In this document: positions 22,363 through 35,558 of the stretch, piece after piece
Position numbering within the stretch: position 1 is the first letter of the stretch
Layout of the letters: the number at the start of each line of letters is the position of its first letter
NCBI GenBank assembly: GCA_021029095.1
Contig: JAJOHG010000030.1
Location: forward strand, 1-64,000
Direction: 5' to 3'
Origin: Phellopilus nigrolimitatus
Lineage: Eukaryota; Basidiomycota; Agaricomycetes; Hymenochaetales; Hymenochaetaceae
Length of the DNA stretch: 64,000 nt
Notes under the pieces: generated by a model
Seen by the model: only the letters and a program-made list of their open reading frames with translations
Told to the model about the DNA's origin: nothing
Databases searched by the model: none
Made by a program: the position numbers and the translations under genes

Positions 22363-22880
22363 AATCGGCCTGACTTAGCATACAGAGCATCCGACTAATA
22401 CACATATCAGTTAGGCCTACCAGTCGTAAAGATGCCCTGTATACCCCCCACATCCGTTAGACAGGTTTACCGGCGTGAATAACGAACCTTCTTGAGAACT
22501 GGGCACTTGAGGAAGAAGAATGTGTTGTCTTCTGGCAGAAGTGATAATATTACTTCGGCGTGTCGTCCGCTGTAGCGTGTATAGGTTTTGCTTACCACAC
22601 AACAGCATATTCCTAGTCACCTTTCAGAGGCGGATCTCAAAATCGAATCACACGGGAATAAAGGATAAAGAATAAATGGGATTAATCGACATGCAGTACA
22701 GGTCATATAGCGAAATAGACTAGCAACGAAAGTAAATGAAGCGGGGAAAAAAGTAATAAATCCAAATCAGACGGACCACGAGACAGACACAAAGCAGAAT
22801 CAACACGAACAGGGATATGCATTCGAGCGATAGGAGGGAGGGAGGAGAGGGGACTGTTTCTTCCACATTCATTCAAATTT
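22363..22880. other. Convergent 3' intergenic region
   Basis: About 520 bp between the ends of two convergent genes. No gene, tRNA or repeat was recognised. Confidence 0.45.
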
Positions 22881-25616
22881 CTACAGCTCCTCGTGCGCAT
22901 TCTTCGCCTCTGCTTCCGGCTTCGAGTCTAGCTTGGAGTCCGCCAGTCCAAGTGCAGCGACGACCTCATCTGAGCTTCTCCCGAGGATCGCATCCGACAC
23001 CTCTCCGAGGACCTTCTCGTCCGACTTGCCCTGCGGCGAGCCGGCCTCCGCCACTGGCAGCACTGAGACCTCCGGTTCCAGCGCATCCGGTTCACTTGAT
23101 TCGTCGGACGTAAACGCACGGTCACCCTCACGCTTCATGCGCCGCAGACGCGTTTCGAATCCGACGGTAATGTCCTGCACTTCGGCTCGTAGGTCGTCGA
23201 CGACATCCTCGACGGCATTCGCGACCGGTGATGCATGCGAGCCATTTATTATAGAATTCGCTTCATCGAGCCATGCCTGGTGCCCTACAAAAGCAAAGAA
23301 ACTTAAGTTTCTTAGTTAGAGAAATGAAACGAACAAACTCACTTTCAAGCAAAGCGTGATAGCGCCTCCAGTCCTTGTACGTGACATCCTCAAGCCAGGC
23401 ATAGTCGAGACCCATGTCCGTCTGCGCATTGTCAGCGATGGCCTTTACCGCCGTTGATCCCTTTTCGATCTATAAATTTCGTAGTCATTAGAGCAATGTC
23501 GGAACCGGAAGCAAAGGTAAAATGCTTACCTCCTGCGCTTCTTTCGCCTCCACTTCCTCCTGGTACCATGTGTTCACCATTTCTTCCATGGCGCGCACGC
23601 GTTCATCGAACTTTGCTTCCACTTTCACGAGTACACGGTCCCACAGCCTAACCTTCTCATCGCGAGCCTTCCCCTCCTTCTTCAACTTGGCGAAGTACGC
23701 ATCTGTGCCGCGTAGCGCCTTCTCCGCCTCCACGTGCAGCGTTTCTACCGCGTCTCTAATCGTCGCATTTGCCTTCAGCTCCGCAGCTGCGGATTTGCGG
23801 ATCGAAGAAAGCGCTTTCCGAAGTGCAGCGGTCTGCGCGGTTATAACCGCCTGCAGCTTCTCCTCCCATTTCGTATGACGCGCCTGAAGATTTCGCCGCT
23901 TCTCTGCGACCTCAGCAAGAAGCGCTGCCTCGCGAACAGCTTTCTCCTCTTCAGTTTCCTCGACTGCCGATGGAGAGGGCTCGACCTCGAGAGTGCCAGA
24001 CGTTGTGACGGTCTCGTCGACGTCCAGTCCAAGGCCGTCTAAGAAACCGTCAAGATCATCATCAGAAGAGATCTTCGTGTCTTCAACAGCAGGCGAATGG
24101 ATGGGCTGTTCAGGCCTGTGCGCTTTGGGGACATTGATAGACGGGACTGCAGTCGCTCCGGATTCTTTCGGGGCCACGACGTCGGAACTCAAAGAGACTG
24201 GGTCCTCCACGGCTTCAGTTGCCTCCGGTACCGCAAACGAAGAGAATGTCGCAGCAAGCTCGGGAACGCTTGAGGGTGCAATTTCCTCCTCATGCTCGAG
24301 CTCTGGAACAGGGGAGTACGTAGCACCAGGTACAGACTCCGTTATTCGCGTGCCAAGAAAAACAGACGCCGACACCACAGATGAGGCCGATGCGAGCGTG
24401 TCATCATACTGAGTTGCCTGCGGAACCGGCGGGAGTTCAATCTCCGCAGGCCCACTTGCCTCCTCAGCATCCACCTGGGTCTTGGGTGACACTGCCGGAG
24501 CAGGCGTGATCTTGTCGTCAACCGATTCGCCCGTAGGTGTCTTAGCAGTGCCCGCACTCAACTCCTTGATCTTTTCGACAAGCAGCGCGACGTGAGGGTC
24601 GACGAACTGACGACGTGCCACGGCGAGGGGTTTGAGCACATACTTGACAAAGAGCGGCGGAACGCGCTGGAGCTGCTTGTACCCACGCACAAGGTAAGGC
24701 CGGGAGGACTGGTACGTATCATATGATTTCGCCACTGTGAGTAGAATGTACGGTTGCGACCTATGCACGACGCGCTGAGCATACGCGACGTATGGCGCGA
24801 CGTTCCTGCTGTATGTCTTGCCGACGGTTTGACGGTACGGACCAACCTTCGCGTCCAGACGTGCAATGTACGGCGAAACACGCGTGTTCCATAGCGGTAC
24901 AACGTGCTCCTTCCACTGTGGAACAACACGCGCATTCCATTGTGGTACGACGCGCGTATTCCATTCCTTCTGCGAGCGGCTAACGACCGGTTTCGCAGCG
25001 TTGATAACAGGCACAGCGTACGGAAAAACCGAAGGGTGTTGAAGCAGGTTCTGGAAAGGAGTGATCACATACGGCTCCAGGATGACCCGGCGGTATTCAG
25101 AGAGACCACGGCAAACAAGTGACTGCTGCTTGTCGGTAGGGCAGACGGAGAGAGAGTATATGAGAAAAGCTAAAATGAACATGCGCGAGAAAAGGTCTAG
25201 CCAGCTCGATGGTCGCTTTTTTCGAGGACGAGCCTTTTCCTTGACGAAAATCAGCCACGTATAACGAGTGTAAGGTGTAAGTCGATCGATGCAAACCTTT
25301 TTCTTTAACTTTCCTTTCGACCTGTCCTTGGATATCTTCCTCGGTGGTGAGCCATCCTATACAGCAATGAGTCGACTTGCAATTTGTAGTGACTGCAAAG
25401 GACAGGGCTTACGGAGAACAGTACATCATCCGAGAACTGAGGGCCTGAGTAGTCCGCGTCGTGCATAGCAGCACCGTTTGAGAAAGAGACGTCGACCTCG
25501 CGTGCTAAAGACGATGTCTGCGGTGCCTTTCCTTTGTTGATCTTTGGCGCGGTTTGCGAGGATGGCGTCCTCGACGTCGGGGGCATAGGCACAGATGTTC
25601 TGCGCGTAACGACCAT
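22881..25616 (-). CDS. Membrane-anchored coiled-coil protein of unknown function
   Basis: A protein of roughly 800 residues. The first exon begins MVVTRRTSVPMPPTSRTPSS, then a basic stretch (KEKARPRKKRPSSW) leads into one hydrophobic segment, MFILAFLIYSLSVCP, a likely signal anchor. After it are nine-residue repeats of the form W-N-x-R-V-V-P-Q (24868-24963), then periodic YIARLDAKVGPYRQTV and RGYKQLQRVPPLFVKYVL. The middle is acidic and disordered. A helical, charge-rich section follows (AVREAALLAEVAEKRRNLQA, LRKALSSIRKSAAAELKANA, LHVEAEKALRGTDAYFAKL), typical of coiled coil. The C-terminal exons include WLEDVTYKDWRRYHALLE and end at 22881. This layout recurs in basidiomycetes, but I know no function. 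An endomembrane or nuclear-envelope location is inference. Confidence 0.7.
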
Positions 25617-26062
25617 TCAGAACAAGTGAGAACTGGTTTTAAACGAGCGTGCACAGCACGTCTAGAGCAGTGGAAATGCGCGTCTTCGTCTTCTTCGTGG
25701 ACGTGGCCGTCGTTCGCAGTCCTCACTGACGTCGTTGATGTTGGTGGAGAAATGGATAGAGCAAGTAGGGGGCACTGTAACCAAGTAATGGCGTCACAAA
25801 CGAGCCTCTGTCACGTGACTGCTACGTTACACTAACAGTTATAGTCGCCTTCCTGAGTCTGCACACTCGTTCTACTTAAACATTTTTGCTGTGAATCTCT
25901 TAGATTGCGCTTTAGTAGACCATGGAAGTAAAGCTAGGACAGAAGAAGTATTTGGAATGTGAAGGGTTGAGGAAGATAACTGGCTGTATGCACAGGTCGT
26001 CTGTTACCCTGAATGGCAATCTCGAGACTACATAAATTTTTCGTGACTCGGACGACTGCTCT
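25617..26062. other. Divergent intergenic region upstream of ARG1
   Basis: About 450 bp between the start of the coiled-coil gene (minus) and the ARG1 promoter. No gene is seen. The ARG1-proximal end carries an AT-rich CATAAATTT (about 26031-26039), a TGACTC half-site at 26044-26049 and the full site at 26063. Confidence 0.45.
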
Positions 26063-26069
26063 TGAGTCA
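26063..26069 (+). promoter_or_regulatory. Gcn4/Cpc1-type site TGAGTCA upstream of ARG1
   Basis: A perfect TGAGTCA lies 51 bp upstream of the ARG1 ATG, with a TGACTC half-site 19 bp further upstream. Arginine genes are classic targets of the Gcn4/Cpc1 bZIP activator, so site and gene agree. Confidence 0.6.
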
Positions 26070-26119
26070 AAATTTATTCGACGTCTCTGCACGACCTTTT
26101 TCATCGCCTTCCGGTCACC

Positions 26120-27819
26120 ATGTCGTCTGCGAAAGGTCGTGTGCTGTTAGCGTACTCTGGCGGTCTTGGTATGTCTCTCGATGTCTGTTATATGCGCCCG
26201 TGCCGATCGGAGATTCCGCTCGCGATATACAGATACCTCCTGCATCCTCGCATGGCTCATCGAGCAAGGCTATGAGGTCGTCGCTTTCATGGCCGATGTA
26301 GGTCAGGAAGAGGTCAGTACAATCTTGTCTAAAGAACGAGCGTGATACACGTTTTTAAACTATCAGTGCAGGACTTCGAAGCTGCTCATGCAAAAGCACT
26401 GAAAGTAGGTGCCAAGAAGTTCGTGCTCGAGGTACGTGGTTAGCAGGCGTATTTGCTTCAGCATTATGCTCAATGGAAGCGATGCGATATAGGACCTCAA
26501 GCGCGAGTTCGTCACTGAGCTCATTTACCCGGCTGTCCAAGCCAATGCCATCTACGAAGTTTGTCTGATCCCTATTTCGTGCCCTGCATCATTGAATCCC
26601 TTTCAATCCTTGTAGAATGTATACCTCCTCGGTACCTCTCTTGCCCGCCCCGTCATCGCGCGTGGCATGATGTCGGTCGCAGAGAGGGAGCAGTGCGAGT
26701 GAGCAGAACGCATCTCCACCCAACGGCGTTCGTTAATAACCGTCCTTTTTCTCAGCTACGTCTCGCACGGTTGCACAGGAAAAGGCAATGACCAGGTCCG
26801 CTTCGAGCTCGCGTTCTATGGCCTGAAGCCCGATATCAAAGTCATCGCACCCTGGCGCCTTCCCGGTGCGTCTCGCGTGTATAGGCGCTCGTCTATGAAG
26901 TGCGCAGCAATTCTCATCTATACACCCTAGAATTCTACAATCGCTTTGCCGGGCGCGCTGCGCTACTTGCGTATGCTGCAGAAAAGAACATTCCCGTGCA
27001 GCAGACCGCTGCGAAGCCATGGTCTACAGACGAGAACCTGTTCCACATCTCATACGAAGCGGGCATTCTCGAGGACCCTAATATTACACCGCCCGTGGAT
27101 ATGTGGAAGCTTACTGCTGCACCCGAGGATGCGCCCGATGCGCCCGAGCGTATCAGCCTGGAATTCTACCAGGGGCTCCCGAGCAAAGTCACCACAGCCT
27201 CCAAGACTGTGTCCGACCCGGTGGAGATTTTCCTCGAGCTCAACGCGCTTGCACGGAAGCACGGCATAGGGCGAATTGACATCGTCGAGAACCGCTTCAT
27301 CGGCGTAAAATCGCGCGGATGCTACGAGAGCCCCGGCGCGACGCTGTTGCGTGCGGCACATATGGACCTCGAGGGTCTCACGCTCGATCGCAACGTGCGC
27401 CGCCTGCGCGATCAGTTCGTTACCCCGGCGCTTTCGCAGATCCTCTACAATGGCCATTTCTTCACTCCCGAGCGCGAGTTTGTTGTCGCTAGCATACCGG
27501 CGAGTCAGCGCACTGTCAACGGTATTGTCCGCCTGAAGCTCTACAAGGGTAATGTCGTCGTCGAGGGCCGCTCCTCTGACGAGGGCTTGTATGACGAACA
27601 CGAATCCTCCATGGATGAACTCGGCGGATTCGAGCCTACCGACACGACTGGATTCATCCAAATTGAGTCCATCCGCATTAAGAAGTACGTCTGTTTTGTT
27701 TCTGGTTTTGTTGTATCTTTTCGTTTGATGTTTTTTTTTTTTAAAGGTGGGCTCAGGCCAATATCCGCAAGGGTCAGGCTGGCACTTCTCCCAAGGATGT
27801 GTACGGCAGCCGCGCGTAG
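26120..27819 (+). CDS. ARG1: Argininosuccinate synthase (arginine biosynthesis)
   Basis: This enzyme joins citrulline and aspartate with ATP to give argininosuccinate, the penultimate step of arginine synthesis. The ATG at 26120 gives [16 protein letters not shown], and an intron splits the ATP P-loop so that the next exon continues [17 protein letters not shown]. Short exons then encode [21 protein letters not shown] and [17 protein letters not shown]. Then come [60 protein letters not shown] and [19 protein letters not shown]. The last intron has a long T run before the acceptor, and the final exon ends [12 protein letters not shown]. All family signatures are present and in order. The gene converges on Doa10 with about 170 bp between stops. 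Confidence 0.96.
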
Positions 27820-27986
27820 TTTTCTTTCTCTTTCAAATGTAACCTTCTTTAGTGCTTGCTTGTAATCTCATGTAATTAGGGAAAACAAAGCCTCCTAGAA
27901 AGATACATTGCGTGAAGTTGATACAGGACAATTTGTGAACGAGGAGCAAAGGCATCGAACGGAATAAATACCCGATGAGAAAGCGA

Positions 27987-30900
27987 TCAACCTCTGCCAG
28001 GAGTGCCTCCTGGCGATGTTACAGATGACGTCGAGGTTGATGCCGCAGCTGCATTCGAAGCGGCCTCAAGATTCCGCAACCGCATTTCGACGAGGAATTC
28101 GGAGTCACGGATCTGCTGTGCCCATGTGCCGCAGAGCGTCTGCAGAGCAGCATACATCCGTGCGCACGCTGCGGCGACAAAAATGCCTGGGTAAACGTAG
28201 AGGACTGCGCGCGGGGGACAACACAAGCTGCGTAAGTATGAGGTACCGACGACGGGAGCAGATGGAATGGTAATGGGGGCAATAGGGGAGGCGAAGTGAG
28301 GAGACTGACAGAGGGTGTTCGGGCTGATCGTCGTGGGCAGCAAGCGCTGCAAACCTAGCACAAGAAATATGGGGAGGAAGAGCATGGCGAGGAGACCAGC
28401 GGTGACAGGTGCTATGATATCAAAAGTGACCGCTACCGCATCCAGACGCCTCCAGCCGTTGTCCTTCATCTGGTAGTTTGTCAGCATGCAGAAGCATTAC
28501 AAAGAGAAAAAAAATACTAACTTGGTTCAAAGCAGCGTCGACGCGAGTCTCAGGACGAAAACGCATTGTCGACAGTGCCATTTTAGTATACAGGAGACCA
28601 ATCGCCCAGGAGTCAAAGATGCGGATTTCCAGCGTAAGATCCGGTTTAACCATCACGCGAAGTGGGTGGACGATATAAACATCCATAACCAATGCGACCA
28701 AGGTTGGTATAACGACCCCTAGCCAGAAAGTCACCCATACGAAGTTTCCTGCCCATAACATGCTGCGTTTAAACACATACACAGCCCATTCTCCTCGAGG
28801 TTCGACACCACCGAATCTCTGCCTTCGCCTGTCCATCCGATTTAGTGTTTTGCTGAAATAATAACATCCCCAAAGCAGGTAGAAGCCGACGACGATCGAA
28901 TACCCGTCATGCACCTCTCGACTTAGAACGAGGCCGAACACAGCTCGACCGAGCAGTATAGGAGCAGCAAGAGCAGCGACGAACAGCGAAGATCCTACCA
29001 GCCACAAAGAAAGGATGAAGAGAATTATGCGCTCCCTGAAACGCGGCGGAAGATAGACTAGAGCGTAATCAGTTTTGACATCCCGCTTCGCCTTCTCAGC
29101 TTCGGAGTTTTGTATCTCCATCAACCGCTGACCAGCCTCGTCGAGAGGATTTCCGAGTTCGTCAACAGCGACGGTAGCCTTAATTTCACGAGGAAGCGCA
29201 ATGTTGTCCTGCGCAGGAACCCTCCGGTAGCTGCCGTCGATCTGCTTTTCTTCGTTTACATTCGATGGCTTCTCGACTTGCTTTGTACTAAGCAACGGGG
29301 ACAACCACGCGGATACCTTGGCGGAAGGACGCATTTCCTCGGGATGCAGCCCCCCGAACATATAGGATGTGAGTCGCAATTGTCGCGCGGCCCATTTCCA
29401 GTAATGAGAAGCCAGTGCGTGGGCGAGTTTGCGGGGTCGGAAATACTTTATAGTTGATGGCATTACAATGTGAAGGAAAAGAAGGTCGATCGGAATATCT
29501 GAGAGTGGTTCCCTGATTTATAACTTAGCGCCGTGACTGCTTAAAACGCATGAAGGAAGACATACCGTAATTTCCAGCGTAAAGGCAGCAACACCCTTCC
29601 CCACAGGCGCAAAGAGAAAACCAGCCCACCCATACCCAATGCAACGACGATAGAGTACATGACCGCGCTAATGGCGAGTTTTCTCAATTGGGTAAGAGTA
29701 GGTCGATCTAGGATATCGCGGATGGGATGGAAATTCTGGTCCTGAGGATCCTTGATAAACCACATAGCTCCGGCCCGCATAATCTTTCGACAACCTGATA
29801 ACAGGATGGCGAATTGGTACCTACAGACAGTTAGCTTCTTTTTTTGAATGACGTATTTACAGAAATCATACATGAACATTGTGCCGATCATCCAGTGGTA
29901 GAAAGTGCCAGTCACAGGTGCATAAGCGAAAAACGACATTCGCGAACGAAAAGTCGTATCCGGGAAAAGTTGCAGCGTACAGAAGTCGAGCATCACTCCG
30001 CATCCCAGCGGGAATATGCACAGTTCAATCACAATAAAAACCGCAACCTTCTTTGAGTAATTAGTTATGATCGTTAACAAAGAAGGTGAGACATGCCTTT
30101 AGCACTATGAGTTGCTGCCGAATTGCATTCCTGATTGCCCTCCCTGCACTCTGAACACTGCCCACATTCAAGACGTTCAGATACAGTGCTACCAAAAGAC
30201 CAACGAGGCCATATCCCAATACGACAGCAAAGAATTTGTTCACCGACGCATCGCCATTAGCAAGTTCAATCCAAGCGGATTTCAGGACTACGGAATCCAG
30301 ACGAACACGTTTTCCTAACCGGGCAAAATATGGTTCAAGGAAATGAGCGACTGGAGAATTTGACACGTGGCCAATTCCACGGACAATCGCAGAGTCTTCG
30401 GAGTCCGGACTCCGAGAGATAAATAGCTTGAAGAATCCAGCATCCAGTAGGGTCTGAATACCCGGAAGTTAGTCGCATGTAAAAGAGCTTATAAGAAGCA
30501 ACAAACCTTGGTCGGGTTGAAAGAGTCGATCGAAGAGTCGACAGAGGTTTGGCTAAAAAATATTTTAAAGAGCGGAAGAACAGCACGTTTGAATAAAAAG
30601 AAACATGAATCAACGACTGGATCGGTGAGATATCTAATGGCCGAGATAGGCCATTGCAAGATCTGCCAGATGCGAACAGGTTCTAACTGCGGAAAGATGA
30701 GTCTATAATATTAAGAAAATAAGACAATACTTACCGAGAGCAAGGCAGTCGTTTTACCAATTGTGAAAGGAAGCCATACAGCAATTCCGATTGTGGTATC
30801 CAATACAAAGATCATGAGAGCCGCCTGAGAGTATTATTTAGCAATTTCAAGTACGATGAAACGGTAGACACAGACATTTTGGAATACTGTAGTCAGAGGA

Positions 30901-33089
30901 CCCCTCATTCCAATAGCTTCTAGGCATGTCATTAAAATCTCACTTAGTCTAACAAAAGCGGGAAAAAGTGCTAACCTTCCAGTGCACCATCGACATCATC
31001 CTCGTTGATGGCGTCTTGTTCTTCGGCTACATCTGGCGCCTGCCCGACCTCAACGACTGGAGGTGGATTCGGATCCTCATTAACGCGGACATTACGGGCT
31101 TCTCCCTCTACCCTAAGGAGACCTGGTTCTACTTCGGCGTGCTCGTCCCATTCTTCGCCATCGGCGTCAGACTCCTCGCTTTCTTCTCGAAAGTATTCAT
31201 CGAAGTCCTCTTTGAAAGCGGATTCCGCAGAGCTTGCATCCACAGAGGACGCCGCAGAGACATTTCCAACCTCCCCAGCCCTATCGTCAAAGTACTCGGT
31301 TTGATTCGGTTGGGAAGAGCCGGCTTCGGAATCGAGTTCCTCAGGCGCTCGGTAAGTAGCAAGGCTTGGCGACGACAGAGGCTGAGTATTCGACTCTACA
31401 GCCCTCGGCACGACTGATGGACTAGACATAGGAGAAACGAGCGCACTTGCGGACGAATCGTCGTTCGTATTAAGAGGAGCCGAGAGGATGATGCTCGGCA
31501 GAGGCGGTCGACGCAGCCCAGAAGACGAGCATGAGGGATCAGATGTATCATCGTTTGGTGTGAGAGGAAATGGGAGCGATGCTGGTTTGTACTGAAATAG
31601 TTCACTGCTACCCGACGGTGGGTTGAATGAAAATGATCTCGCAGAGAATTGGCTCAATGAAGCATTGTCATCAATAGTAGAAGCAAGGGTGTCGACAGAG
31701 AATGTAAACTCGAAGTCGTCAGGATGCTCTCCAAGATTTTCGGTAAGAGAAGTGTCTCTAGGTGACTCGTGTAAATCCATGTCCACCATACCACCAGGCC
31801 TCCGAGCTCTTCCTTTCCCCTTTACATACGAGGACGAGCCAACCCTTCCTCGTGCCCTCGGCCAAGTACGAAAACGTGCAGCTTGAAATTCACGATTCGT
31901 TTCCCGATCGTTCACGATATGCAAACGTCGTTTGCTTCGAGGCGGGACGAATGCTTCATTTTCCGGTACGTCTGGAACATCTACAGTATCCGATGACCCA
32001 ATAGAGCCGTTGTTCTCGGGGAACCGCATGAGAGGAGCTTCGGGAAAAGTGGACGAGCTTGCTGCTGGTAAAGCGTCAATCTGCTCAACCTGTTGAGCCT
32101 CTAGGACCTCTACAGGAGGGGGCGGAGCTTCCGCTTGTTCATTAGGCTGCACCTGAGGCTGCTGGATGTCTTCAGCTCCGTCCTGAACATCTAATCCGGC
32201 AATATCGTTGTCCTCGAATACTCCAGGCCTAGCATTTTGCATGATCCATTCGCGGAGTAGAAAGATGCCCAAGAAGACGAGAACAATGAGTGAAGCGATT
32301 ATTTGTCCCGTGAAAATATCTGAAGAAAGAGCGCGCCAGACAGGATAGCTCGTTGCCAGCCCTAGGATGGTTCTGTTGGAGGTATCTGTCCTGTTCTGAT
32401 CATCGGCGACTGTGACATTAGCATAATAGGAGTAAAATATTGGAGATGGTGTTGGCCGAGGGCGGTCGTTTATCCACCACGCACTAAAGATTCTCTGAGA
32501 TACGGCATACGGAAGGTGTTCATGATACTCACATATTTTCCCCCATGATAAAATAAAACCTCCAAGTCCAAACCGTTACGTAGGGTAGGAACGCCAACCA
32601 TATTGTTGCAACCATTAAGCCTCGAAGTCCCATAACAAATCCCCAAAATATCTGCTGTGCGAACTTGCGAAGAAATAGTATAAAGGGTATTTGCTTAGGC
32701 ATGTTCGGAGAATATACTGTTGAGCTTTTTGTCAGCACCAATGCCACTATCACGAACTCGAAGGCTACCTTTCGTGAAAGAATACTGGTACTTGCAAACA
32801 TCGCAGGTTTTCTTCTTGCTGTGCGCGAGCCATGTCGTTAAGCTGTCCAGCGGAAAAAGGAGCATCAACAGATGGACCATTGAACTGTGCTTTCCTTACA
32901 TACCAGTCTTGGTGAATATAGCGTATAGTTCCAGAGCATTTACAAGGATGGAACAGAGGCGCATCTGGCTCCGCAGGCGCGCTGCAGATGCGACAAGTAT
33001 CTCAACAAGAGAGGAACGCGTGTCAGAACGACAATCCAGTGATTCATGGTCGGGGACTCGTAGTGCTCACCTAACTCATCCTGCGTCAT
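27987..33089 (-). CDS. DOA10: Doa10/Ssm4/MARCH6-type ER membrane RING-CH E3 ubiquitin ligase
   Basis: A large polytopic ligase of ER-associated degradation, estimated at 1,400-1,500 residues over many exons. The ATG at 33089 (MTQDELD) follows an in-frame stop. It leads at once into the C4HC3 RING-CH finger: CRICSAPAEPDAPLFHPCKC, then GTIRYIHQDCLTTW, then KKKTCDVCKYQY. After it come FVMGLRGLMVATIWLAFLPY and the first membrane spans, then a 430-residue acidic, Pro/Ser-rich exon (30971-32272) that opens with GIFLLREWIMQNARPGVFED. The rest alternates hydrophobic spans (for example FRERIILFILSLWLVGSSLF and VTAGLLAMLFLPIFLVLGLQ) with hydrophilic loops. RING position, the following Leu/Pro-rich spans and size fit Doa10. 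Its start codon is 286 bp from that of a divergent RING gene. Confidence 0.9.
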
Positions 33090-33375
33090 CTCAACAGCAC
33101 GCCAGACTTTCGAAATTTCCGGTTTTTAATGATAAGGTTGACTCCGCGACTTCAATTAAGTGAATAATTCGGCCGCGTTGCCGTGAAAGTCGGTGGAAAG
33201 AGGTATGTGAGCTCGCTGAGGTGTCCGTCTGTGTCCACGGCAATGGAACGGATGGCGTGCGAATGTGACTTTCTTTATGCGATCACGACGCGTTGGGCTT
33301 ATTTACATAAGTCCTTATGTGACTCTACTGGACTCTTGTTTTACATATCTTTCAGCTCATTTCCATCTTCGTATC

Positions 33376-35254
33376 ATGCCTCTGGTACTCCCTGGAACTG
33401 AAGATATCAAGAGGATCAGATCATCACGCGAAATGCGCGAGCGTGCACTTGCGAAGCGCGCCGCCACGGCCGATGTGGCGCAACGTGTCGTCATCGGTGG
33501 ACACGGGTCGCGTTCAGCGGACTCACGAAGAAGCAAGGAGAACGATACGGGGGGCATTGTGACTGGAAAGAAGAGGAAAGCTGGTTTCTTGGAAGAGGGA
33601 CCAAAACCAGCTGTAGCTGGGACATCCCAGACACATTCGCGGACCGGTAGACAACGGAAGCACAAAGTCGCCAAATACGCTACTTCTATTAGCCTTGAAG
33701 CAGGCGATGCTGGGCCTACTAGGGATGTTTCGACGCAAAGCCATCGTTTTGCTTCGTTCACGGACGATGAAGCTCCGAGCAAGATAGAAAAAGCACCCAT
33801 GATAAATGCAAGAAGCACTCAAAGACCACGATCGCTTTCCAGAGCTGTTCAACCAACCGGTTCTACTAGGGGAGCACTAGAGGTTGAAGATCTAAAACAA
33901 GAAGTTGTTGGGCTGCAGAAGGTGAAGTAAAGTTAGATTTATGATGTACTCTGCATTTACGCGCGTATCCACAGGAAGCTGAACTAGCGCGAAAGAGTGC
34001 CGCCGACCAGATGCAGGTTCGTTCCTACGCGTGTCCCATAATTCATAATTTTTTCTGACAAGTTATCGTTGTCAGGCTATTGAAGACCTAAAGCGCGAGC
34101 TGGCTGCAACAAAGAAGGTGCAGCGAAATTGTACTAATATGCGTAATCCACACCATTAATTTAATCCTCATAGATGAGTCGGAAGCAAGGGAACCAGATT
34201 GACAAGCTAAAGACTTCCGGGAAAAAGTCAGAAGATGTATGTTTCGTCTTACTGATTCCCTCGCACTTGTCATGATATCGATCATGAAAATATACAGTTA
34301 CTGGCTACAATTCAAGAAACCCTTCAATGCCAAATCTGTTTGGACTTACTTCTCAAACCATTCGCGTAAGTACCATACCTTCTTGCAAGTATATCCTGTC
34401 TGACGGCTCTGCTCAGTCTCTCTCCTTGTGGCCATGTGCTCTGTCAAGGATGCTTGCAGGAATGGTTCCGAAATGCTCCTAAACGGGCAAACGAGGATGA
34501 TTTGGACGAAATTCCGACGATCTATCGAATTAAGACGTGTCCGTGCTGTCGATCTGAAATCTACTCAAGGCCTGTCCCGTTGTTCATTATTAGAAACCTG
34601 GTGGCATCTTTTGCTACAGAGGCTCAGAGCTCCTCTACAGCTGTTTTTTCGGATATAGATCCTTGGATGGGCATCTTTCCTCTGGATAGCGAGCTGACAG
34701 ATGAAGAGCTCGAGTCAGATGAAGATCACTACGACAGCGATGCTGACTCTGCATCGAGCATCGATGCGCGCTACCTTGGCCTACGGATCTTCAGCGACGG
34801 CGAGGATAATGAGGATGAAGAGATGGACAGTGAGGATGACGAGTCGGATCTCAACATGGTTTTGCCTGCCTGGGCACCCGCCTTTTACCGCGCGAACGTG
34901 ACGCGACGTGCACACCCGAACGTGTCACAGGAGCACCTCGAGCTCCTGCAACGCGGGGCGACGCTGCAGATGATTGAACGCTTCAGGATGCGGTTGGACC
35001 GTGAGGAGGGCATCGTTGCCTGGGCAAACGAGGGCACCGAGGTGTATCTAGGCTGGAATATCGCGCTGCCTGATGATGACCACGCGGATGGTAGGGTCTT
35101 CATGGCCTGGGTCGATAGCAACACAATGGACTACCCAGAAAGCTGGCTTTTTGACGAGACTGTCGAGGATCATGTCGTATACAGGCGCTTGGTGCCGGAA
35201 GAGATGGAAACGGAAATTCTGGGTCCTGGCGAGGAGTCGGACGATGAATTGTAA
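33376..35254 (+). CDS. RING-finger E3 ubiquitin ligase with coiled coil and acidic C-terminus
   Basis: A soluble, probably nuclear RING protein of about 520 residues. The ATG at 33376 begins MPLVLPGTEDIKRIRSSREM, followed by a basic, Ser-rich region (KKRKAG, RQRKHK). A coiled coil spread over several tiny exons follows (LEVEDLKQEVVGLQK, ELARKSAADQMQ, AIEDLKRELAATKK). The RING is ETLQCQICLDLLLKPFALSP, then CGHVLCQGCLQEWF, then a longer spacer and IKTCPCCRSEIYSRP. The C-terminal half is very acidic (DEELESDEDHYDSDADS) with a folded-looking WAPAFYRANVTRRAHPN to VYLGWNIALPDDD. Coiled coil before RING is seen in several chromatin E3 ligases, but no ortholog is named. Confidence 0.85.
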
Positions 35255-35558
35255 GATCGCGACGTCCCTTGGTCTGCTGACTGCAATACTTGCTGTGTAT
35301 TCTGTATCCTATTTCATTTCTTCTCTTTGACTTTGTAGATAGGGAAGACGGGTCTCTCATATTTCGTAGTTCCATAAATAACTTTACAAGAAACTGTATT
35401 ATTTTCACTTTCCGAGACGCTGAATTATTCGCAGTTCAATACCTTCTTTTCGTTCGATCCGACGTTTGTGATCAATGAATTAGACCGTGCGAAAGTACCC
35501 TGTTCGTGACACTTCAGGTTCGAGTCTACAAGTACACAGCGAACAGCTCGATCTCTCA

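Noticed and set aside
27050..27661. 203-codon minus-strand frame
   Set aside because: Antisense shadow of the conserved ARG1 coding exon.
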